From JBGPJM01 sp041485385 (lineage in GTDB: Bacteria; Planctomycetota; Phycisphaerae; Phycisphaerales; UBA1924), in assembly GCA_041485385.1 (NCBI GenBank), contig JBGPJM010000083.1:1-18526 (forward strand): a stretch of DNA of 18,526 nucleotides, written 5' to 3'. Position numbers and translations under genes: made by a program. The notes under the pieces were generated by a model. That model was not told the origin of the DNA, did not search any database, and saw nothing but the letters and a program-made list of their open reading frames with translations. The first letter of the stretch is position 1, and every line of letters starts with the position of its first letter. Of this stretch, positions 14,569 to 18,526 are shown piece by piece.

Positions 14569-15009
14569 ATGGCCGCACGGGCGATCAGGTCTGGCGTTCT
14601 TGCACTCGGGGCCGCCGCGGCCCTCTGCGCCGGCGGCTGCCTGCAACGGACGATCTCCATCACCTCCACGCCGGCCGGGGCGATCGTGTGGCTCAACGAC
14701 CAGGAGTTGGGGCGGACGCCGCTGGAGACCGACTTCACCTTCTACGGCGTCTACGACGTGCGATTGAAACTGGAGGGCTACGAGCCGGCGGTCACCAGCC
14801 GCAAGGCGAGCCAGCCGATCTACGAGTGGGCGGGGCTGGACCTGATCTCCGAGGCGATCCCCGCAACGATCCGCACGAAGATCTCCTGGCACTTCGACCT
14901 CGCCCCCTCGCTCATCTCCGGGCCCGCTTCTCCCGAGAAAGAAACGGCGGAGAACGACCTGGTCGAGAGGGCAAAGAAAGCGCGGTCCGACGTGGAGCGT
15001 GGGCGGTAG
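14569..15009 (+). CDS. PEGA-domain lipoprotein
   Basis: 146 residues from ATG 14569. The N-terminus MAARAIRSGVLALGA is a lipoprotein signal with a lipobox-like CAGGC; the acylated cysteine would be C24. Residues about 29-73 are a PEGA domain: ISITSTPAGAIVWLNDQELG, RTPLETDFTFYGVYDV and LKLEGYEP. The rest contains a conserved-looking block, IPATIRTKISWHFDLAP, and a charged C-terminal tail. PEGA proteins are small beta-rich surface or periplasmic proteins of unknown detailed role. It lies 20 bases after lptB on the same strand and 11 bases from the convergent acetyltransferase stop, so it is the last gene of that unit. Envelope location is inferred from the lipobox. Confidence 0.85.
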   Translation: MAARAIRSGVLALGAAAALCAGGCLQRTISITSTPAGAIVWLNDQELGRTPLETDFTFYGVYDVRLKLEGYEPAVTSRKASQPIYEWAGLDLISEAIPATIRTKISWHFDLAPSLISGPASPEKETAENDLVERAKKARSDVERGR

Positions 15010-15020
15010 GAGGGGTGCGA

Positions 15021-15722
15021 CTATCTCTTTTCCCGTCTGGCAGCGCCCGCGGGGACGCCATACACCGTCGAGCCCTCCGCCACGGCCCGGATGACGACCG
15101 CGCCGGCGCCGACTGTGCAACGGGCCCCGATCTCCAGGCCGGGAACAACGCGAGCGCCCAGCCCGATCAGCGTGTCGACCCCGACGCGGCAGTTGCCGCC
15201 CAGCGCCGCCGCGGGGGCGATGTGCGTGTTCTCGCCGATGGAGCAGTCGTGCTCGATCACGGCCGCGGAGTTGATGATCGCGTGGTCGGCGATCCGGGCC
15301 CGGGTGTGCACCACCGCGTGCGGCCCGACATACACGCCGCGCCCGAGGCGCGCCGAGGGCGAGACGAACGCGGTGGGATGGATGATGGTGACGGCCGCGG
15401 CGGTGTGGGACGCGAGCTCGGCGAGCATCCGCCGCCGAAGCGCCAGATCACCCAGCGCAAGGATCCACCCCGTCCCGTGCGATGCCGACGAGACGACGCG
15501 CAGGGATTCCGACAGCGGCCCCAGCGGCGTCGCCACCGGGTTGCCCGCAGAGAGCGCCGCCCCCGGATCGTCATCGAGGAACCCCCGCAGAGGAAGGCCG
15601 AGCAGGAGCGCCGCCTCGGCGACGACCAGGGCGTGCCCCCCGCCGCCGATCAGGATGAGCGGCGCCGGGGGGGGCGAAGGGTTGGGCCGGTCGTGTGCAA
15701 CCATGAGTGCGCAAGCCATCAT
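15021..15722 (-). CDS. NeuD/PglD-family sugar O- or N-acyltransferase
   Basis: 233 residues from ATG 15722; ATG 15719 and ATG 15704 (MVAHDRPN) are alternatives. The N-terminal part has a nucleotide-sugar-binding type GGGGH (26-30) followed by ALVVAEAALLLGLPLRGFLDDD. Residues about 110-225 are left-handed beta-helix hexapeptide repeats (VYVGPHAVVH, IADHAIINSAAVIEHDCSIGENTHIAP, GVDTLIGLGARVVPG). The likely catalytic His is H158 in IEHDC, as in PglD/NeuD enzymes, with H167 nearby. These transfer an acetyl group from acetyl-CoA to an amino or hydroxy group of a surface sugar. No nucleotide-sugar aminotransferase or dehydratase is adjacent, so the substrate is unknown. A hairpin at 15726-15740 lies just before the first ATG and could favour the inner start. 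Confidence 0.86.
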   Translation of the reverse strand: MMACALMVAHDRPNPSPPPAPLILIGGGGHALVVAEAALLLGLPLRGFLDDDPGAALSAGNPVATPLGPLSESLRVVSSASHGTGWILALGDLALRRRMLAELASHTAAAVTIIHPTAFVSPSARLGRGVYVGPHAVVHTRARIADHAIINSAAVIEHDCSIGENTHIAPAAALGGNCRVGVDTLIGLGARVVPGLEIGARCTVGAGAVVIRAVAEGSTVYGVPAGAARREKR

Positions 15723-15725
15723 CGG

Positions 15726-15740
15726 CGGCCCGAAGGGCCG
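15726..15740 (-). other. GC-rich hairpin at the neuD-type gene start
   Basis: CGGCCC and GGGCCG pair perfectly around a three-base loop, ending three bases before the ATG at 15722. It may mask the first start codon or act in the leader; there is no T-run to make it a terminator. Confidence 0.45.
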
Positions 15741-15791
15741 GGCTGCACCAAGGGAGCTCGGGCCCCCTGTTCGCCCGCCTCGGGCGCACGA

Positions 15792-15797
15792 TCGTTG
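15792..15797 (+). other. IBS1 (5' exon recognition site of the group II intron)
   Basis: TCGTTG forms the last six bases before the intron and is the exact complement of CAACGA at 15979-15984 in the intron. This is the position IBS1 occupies in group II introns. A weaker IBS2 candidate, GCGCA at 15784-15788, can pair with TGTGC at 15958-15962 (four Watson-Crick pairs and one G-U). Confidence 0.8.
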
Positions 15798-15978
15798 GTG
15801 TGCCGAGCATGTTCAACAACCCGGAGGTGCAAGTCCTCTGGCCAACCTGATGGAGGTGAAGGCCCAGTGAAGGGCAAGGGCTACCGCCGCGAGGCCGGGT
15901 CTGAAAGAAGCCCGGATCGACAACCGCGGCCCGATGAACAAGAACCGGATAGAGGCATGTGCAGTCGGACGAGCGGGC

Positions 15979-15984
15979 CAACGA
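15979..15984 (+). ncRNA. EBS1 of the group II intron
   Basis: CAACGA lies in the loop of a hairpin with a GCGG/CCGC stem within domain I. It pairs with TCGTTG immediately upstream of the intron, which fixes the 5' splice site at 15797/15798. Confidence 0.8.
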
Positions 15985-16442
15985 CCGCGAAGTCCACATC
16001 CATCAAGACCTGCATCGTGTAGATCCGGCGGGCGTGCGGCGAAGGCGGTTGAACTTACCTCGGGAGATCTCCGGCGTGCCGTGGGGCCGTGTGAAAACGC
16101 ACGGAGAGCGCGGCTGACGGACCCGCAAGGTGCGTGATCGCGCCGGAGAAGTCAGCAGAGGGCGTAGTAGTCCGGCCCCGTAACCAGGAAAGGCCGCGTG
16201 CCAATACCTGCGTCGGACGGACGAAGGCCCGAACGGGACAGGAGTGGTCGATGCGCGTGCGACTCGATGACGACAGGGCGACCGAAACACCGGTACTCCG
16301 GCCTTGCCGGGCCTCATCCGCGGGTGAAGCCCAGGGATCGCCCGGCAAGGGATCGCGTCGTCGCGGCGAAGCACGCACCATCGACCCGGCACGCCGTCGA
16401 GCAGGCAACGTTGATGCTCGCCGGGGTCGCTCAACCTGCCGA

Positions 16443-16474
16443 ACCGCCGTGTACGGACCCGTACGCACGGTGGT
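16443..16474 (+). ncRNA. Group II intron domain V
   Basis: A 32-base hairpin: a nine-pair lower stem starting ACCGCCGTG, a two-base bulge on the 3' strand, a four-pair upper stem and a four-base loop (GACC). A G-U wobble at the fourth pair places the catalytic triad as CGC, a known variant of AGC. The 9-pair/2-base-bulge layout is the diagnostic shape of this domain. Confidence 0.88.
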
Positions 16475-16476
16475 GT

Positions 16477-16511
16477 GGGAGGGGTCGGGCCGCAAGGCCC
16501 GCCCCTATCCC
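16477..16511 (+). ncRNA. Group II intron domain VI with branch-point A
   Basis: The stem is GGG, GGGG and CGGGCC paired with GGCCCG, CCCC and CCC, capped by a GCAA loop. An unpaired A at 16507, in the 3' strand, lies seven bases before the intron end, the usual branch-point distance. The intron ends at 16514. Confidence 0.85.
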
Positions 16512-16514
16512 GAT

Positions 16515-16698
16515 CCGGGAGTGGAGCGACCGAGTCTTCGAGGGAGCGCGACCCCGGGAACGACCCGATTCATCTCCAGGGCGGGCACCCGACACCCGGC
16601 ACACCCCACGCCCCCAACCGCCCGCAGAGGCCGCGCACCAGCGCACGCCAGCCCCCCTCAACCTCCTGCCGCTGGCCCCCTCGCCAACTAGGCCATCG
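16515..16698. other. Intergenic 3' exon region, no gene seen
   Basis: 184 bases between the intron 3' end and the stop of the downstream minus-strand gene. It is C-rich. I see no tRNA fold, no terminator with a T-run and no supported reading frame. Confidence 0.5.
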
Positions 16699-18075
16699 TT
16701 ATCCCTGGCAACCTGCGAAGAAGCAGGTCAGGAAATCGAAGAAATCCTGCGAGTTTGTGGTCCCGTCTTGGTTAAAGTCCGCCTGGCCCGAGAAGAAACT
16801 GCTCAGGAAGTCGAAGAAGTCCTGGCTGTCCAGCGTGCCGTTGTTGTTCCAATCACAGGCGCAGACAACCAGCGGCACATGGGCGGCGGCGGTCACAGAG
16901 GCGGGCGTCCCCGGCACAAAGAGCCCGATCGTGACATTCCCCAGGGCCGGATGGGGCGCTGCGTTGCTGTCGAAACGGAAGTTGTAGAGCGTTGCCCATC
17001 GCAGAGCGTTGGAGTTGACGTTCTGCTGGTATGTCTGGGGGCTGTGCCACGTGACCAGGCCGCCCGAGAGGACGCCGGTCCACGGTGTATTGTCGAAGAC
17101 TTCGCCGGAGTGGTACAGCACGCGGTGGAAGTCAATATTCGTGACTGAAGCCCCGACGGGCACGTGGACTGCGAACGAGCCGCCGGCGCGGGCGGAGTTC
17201 AGGTTCTGCACCGCGTATTCGTAGTGGTACATGCCCCCGCCCAGGCTCGTGGCCTTGGAGGCGACGATGATCCTGCCGTCCATCGGGACGTCGACATCCG
17301 TGATCTCGACCTGTGGGTCGGGCGAGTTGACCCCGTTCCCGTGGTCGTGCCAGGCGTGTATGACAGGGATCATCCGGTCGACCATTTCCTGCAGCGTCAG
17401 GTCGTAGGTGGTCGGGCTGACCGTGATCCGCCGGTACGAGGCGTTGTTGTTGCCGTTGCCCAGGGTGGCGTCTTGGTACTGGATGTACTGGCCCTCGACG
17501 AAGTACAGAGCGCCGGAGATGGCCAGGTCGGTCTGGGCGACCTGGATGCGCCGGCCGATCGTGGCCGGTGCGGGGGGCGCGGTGAAGGGCCATGGGAAAT
17601 CGCCGTTCGCTGGATTCACCTGCGACTTGGGTCCAAGGAGGCCCTGGCTGCCGTTGGTGCCCGCGTCGTACCAGTCCGAACAGCCGACTCCCAGGCGTGT
17701 CCCATCCGTCGCGTGGCAGTTGTTGATGCTGCACAGGCTGCCGTTGTCGGCGGCGAATCCGTGCTTGCACCAGGCCTGGCCGATCTGCTCGAAGCGACCG
17801 TTCAAGAGGCGGAACATGCCGCAGGCGATCACGGGGTGCTGGTTCGTGGCTTGCAACCACAGCAGGTCCTGGTCGCCGATATTGCAGGAGGTCGTGCCGA
17901 TCTGATAGGCGCGGATTCCGTTGATCGGGCCGCTCGTCGTGTAATGGCGGGTGTCCGGGATATCGCCGACGATCACATCCGGGCCTGTTGCTTGGCGGGC
18001 CAAGGCCGGCGAGGCGGGCAGGACCGTGACAAGTGCAAGGGCGCCGATGAGGGCGCGGAGGGGCGTGTGCGTCAT
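16699..18075 (-). CDS. Secreted protein of unknown function with C-terminal dockerin-type pair
   Basis: 458 residues from ATG 18075, with GAGAGG nine bases upstream; a longer frame from 18156 lacks this fit. A signal peptide (MTHTPLRALIGALAL...) has a likely cleavage site after ALA at residue 26. Residues about 60-135 hold six cysteines (64, 85, 103, 115, 120, 132), probably disulphide-bonded in the exported protein. A HAWHDHGNG stretch in the middle could bind metal, but this is only a guess. Residues 407-458 are two DxNxDxxxNxxD repeats (DWNNNGTLDSQD at 408-419 and DFNQDGTTNSQD at 433-444), each followed by FFDFL..FF.G, ending GCQG. The same tail ends the cytochrome/propeller protein at 1068-4202. 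I do not recognise the central region; similar hypothetical proteins are frequent in Phycisphaerales from general knowledge. Confidence 0.9.
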   Translation of the reverse strand: MTHTPLRALIGALALVTVLPASPALARQATGPDVIVGDIPDTRHYTTSGPINGIRAYQIGTTSCNIGDQDLLWLQATNQHPVIACGMFRLLNGRFEQIGQAWCKHGFAADNGSLCSINNCHATDGTRLGVGCSDWYDAGTNGSQGLLGPKSQVNPANGDFPWPFTAPPAPATIGRRIQVAQTDLAISGALYFVEGQYIQYQDATLGNGNNNASYRRITVSPTTYDLTLQEMVDRMIPVIHAWHDHGNGVNSPDPQVEITDVDVPMDGRIIVASKATSLGGGMYHYEYAVQNLNSARAGGSFAVHVPVGASVTNIDFHRVLYHSGEVFDNTPWTGVLSGGLVTWHSPQTYQQNVNSNALRWATLYNFRFDSNAAPHPALGNVTIGLFVPGTPASVTAAAHVPLVVCACDWNNNGTLDSQDFFDFLSSFFSGQADFNQDGTTNSQDFFDFLTCFFAGCQG

Positions 18076-18124
18076 CTGAGGGATCCTCTCAGAAATCAGG
18101 GGGGCTCCGGCGGGAAACGACACC

Positions 18125-18130
18125 CTTATA
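18125..18130 (-). promoter_or_regulatory. Candidate -10 box (TATAAG) for the secreted dockerin-tailed gene
   Basis: TATAAG on the minus strand lies about 50 bases upstream of ATG 18075 in a locally A/T-richer stretch. The region where a -35 box would lie has no good match to TTGACA. Confidence 0.3.
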
Positions 18131-18526
18131 GTGCCCGAAAACAGCGTACGACGCAAGCAAAGCGGAGAGTTTGGGCGGCCTATTGGCCTGATTTTTTCAA
18201 ACCGCGGGGGCAGCCTGCGTCAGCGCGGCCCGCGGCGGCCGCGGCAAGGAGGTACCCGATTCGGGGCTGGGCCATCTTGCGCGCCCGATTGGGCGCGCCG
18301 GGCGCGCACAAGCCGGCGCACCCACGTTTTTTTCCTCTCGACGGCGCAAGCACTTACCGCGTCACGCCCCGGATTTCGCCCTTCCGTGCGCGCGCAAACA
18401 GGGCCCGCGGCCCAAGGGTGAGGGCGCTCCCATTCCGCGCCGAGATCCCATGCCCACCTCCCACTCACCCCCCATCACCCACCGCCCCTCCCCCTCTATC
18501 TCCCCGCCTCTACGCCTTCACGCCCC
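18131..18526. other. Terminal non-coding region
   Basis: About 400 bases without a supported gene. It has a T6 run at 18192-18197, a perfect 8-bp hairpin at 18279-18298, a T7 run at 18327-18333 and a C/T-rich end (from about 18430). The small reading frames here are Arg/Pro-rich and look like composition artefacts. Confidence 0.5.
18279..18298. other. Perfect GC hairpin (8-bp stem, GATT loop)
   Basis: GCGCGCCC pairs with GGGCGCGC around GATT. The nearest T-run on the plus strand begins 28 bases further on, too far for a normal intrinsic terminator, so I leave its role open. Confidence 0.4.

Larger units (their letters stand above)
15798..16514 (+). mobile_element. ORF-less group II intron
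   Basis: 717 bases. The 5' end is GTGTGCCGAGC, matching the GUGYG consensus. Domain I contains a hairpin (GCGG stem, 15974-15988) whose loop holds EBS1, perfectly complementary to the last six bases of the 5' exon. A domain-IV-like stem joins GGTCGATG...GCGTGC (16246-16260) to GCACGC..CATCGACC (16371-16386) and encloses only about 110 bases, where mobile introns normally carry the reverse transcriptase gene. Domain V (16443-16474) and domain VI (16477-16511) follow, and the intron ends ...CCCGAT, that is in AY. No reverse transcriptase, maturase or endonuclease reading frame occurs in or near it. Self-splicing and mobilisation by a reverse transcriptase encoded elsewhere are inferences. It sits in the intergenic region, antisense to both flanking genes; no plus-strand host gene is seen around it. 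Confidence 0.9.

Noticed and set aside
15798..16514. Several small reading frames in the intron region
   Set aside because: None shows reverse transcriptase, maturase or HNH motifs; the RNA structure explains the sequence.
18279..18333. Hairpin followed by T7 as an intrinsic terminator
   Set aside because: The T-run starts 28 bases after the stem, and no plus-strand gene precedes it.
1..18526. CRISPR arrays, tRNA or rRNA genes, IS transposases
   Set aside because: I found no regular spacer repeats, cloverleaf pattern or transposase motif by reading; a tool search could still find weak tRNA candidates.

Overview
The window is GC-rich, densely coded DNA that looks like a planctomycete, most probably of the Phycisphaerae/Phycisphaerales. 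The reasons are two secreted proteins with the paired C-terminal 'SQDFFDFL..FF.G' dockerin-type repeats common in that group, a hopanoid cyclase, Gram-negative LPS genes (a late acyltransferase and lptB), a PEGA lipoprotein and few strong Shine-Dalgarno sequences. This assignment is inference from gene content; there is no rRNA in the window.

Layout: 1-102 holds the C-terminal end of an unidentified gene. 155-903 (-) is a SAM methyltransferase broken by one missing base inside its SAM-binding motif. 1068-4202 (+) is a large secreted beta-propeller/di-haem cytochrome protein with a C-terminal dockerin pair. 4270-7021 (-) is a two-gene unit: squalene-hopene cyclase, then a small VOC/glyoxalase-fold protein. 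7232-8782 (+) encodes a single protein joining TssB-like and TssC-like contractile-sheath domains, with no other type VI secretion gene in view. It converges on 8798-10054 (-), an exported protein with the terpenoid-cyclase toroid fold but no cyclase DxDD motif. 10231-13427 (-) holds a stand-alone receiver, an LpxL/HtrB-type acyltransferase and a membrane-anchored coiled-coil protein ending in a BRCT-like domain that contains an EF-hand-like loop. Divergent from these, 13700-15009 (+) holds lptB and a PEGA lipoprotein. 15021-15722 (-) is a NeuD/PglD-type acetyltransferase. 16699-18075 (-) is a second dockerin-tailed secreted protein. The last 450 bases contain no supported gene.

The non-coding region between neuD and the last gene is an ORF-less group II intron (15798-16514, +). 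It has a GTGTG 5' end, an EBS1 loop matching the last six bases of the 5' exon, domains V and VI, and a bulged branch-point A seven bases from the 3' end. It encodes no reverse transcriptase.

Most genes concern the cell envelope: hopanoid synthesis (shc), lipid A acylation, LPS transport energy (lptB), sugar acetylation, an envelope lipoprotein and two exported anchored proteins. The most unusual items are the orphan TssB-TssC fusion, the ORF-less intron and the membrane-anchored BRCT/EF-hand-like protein.
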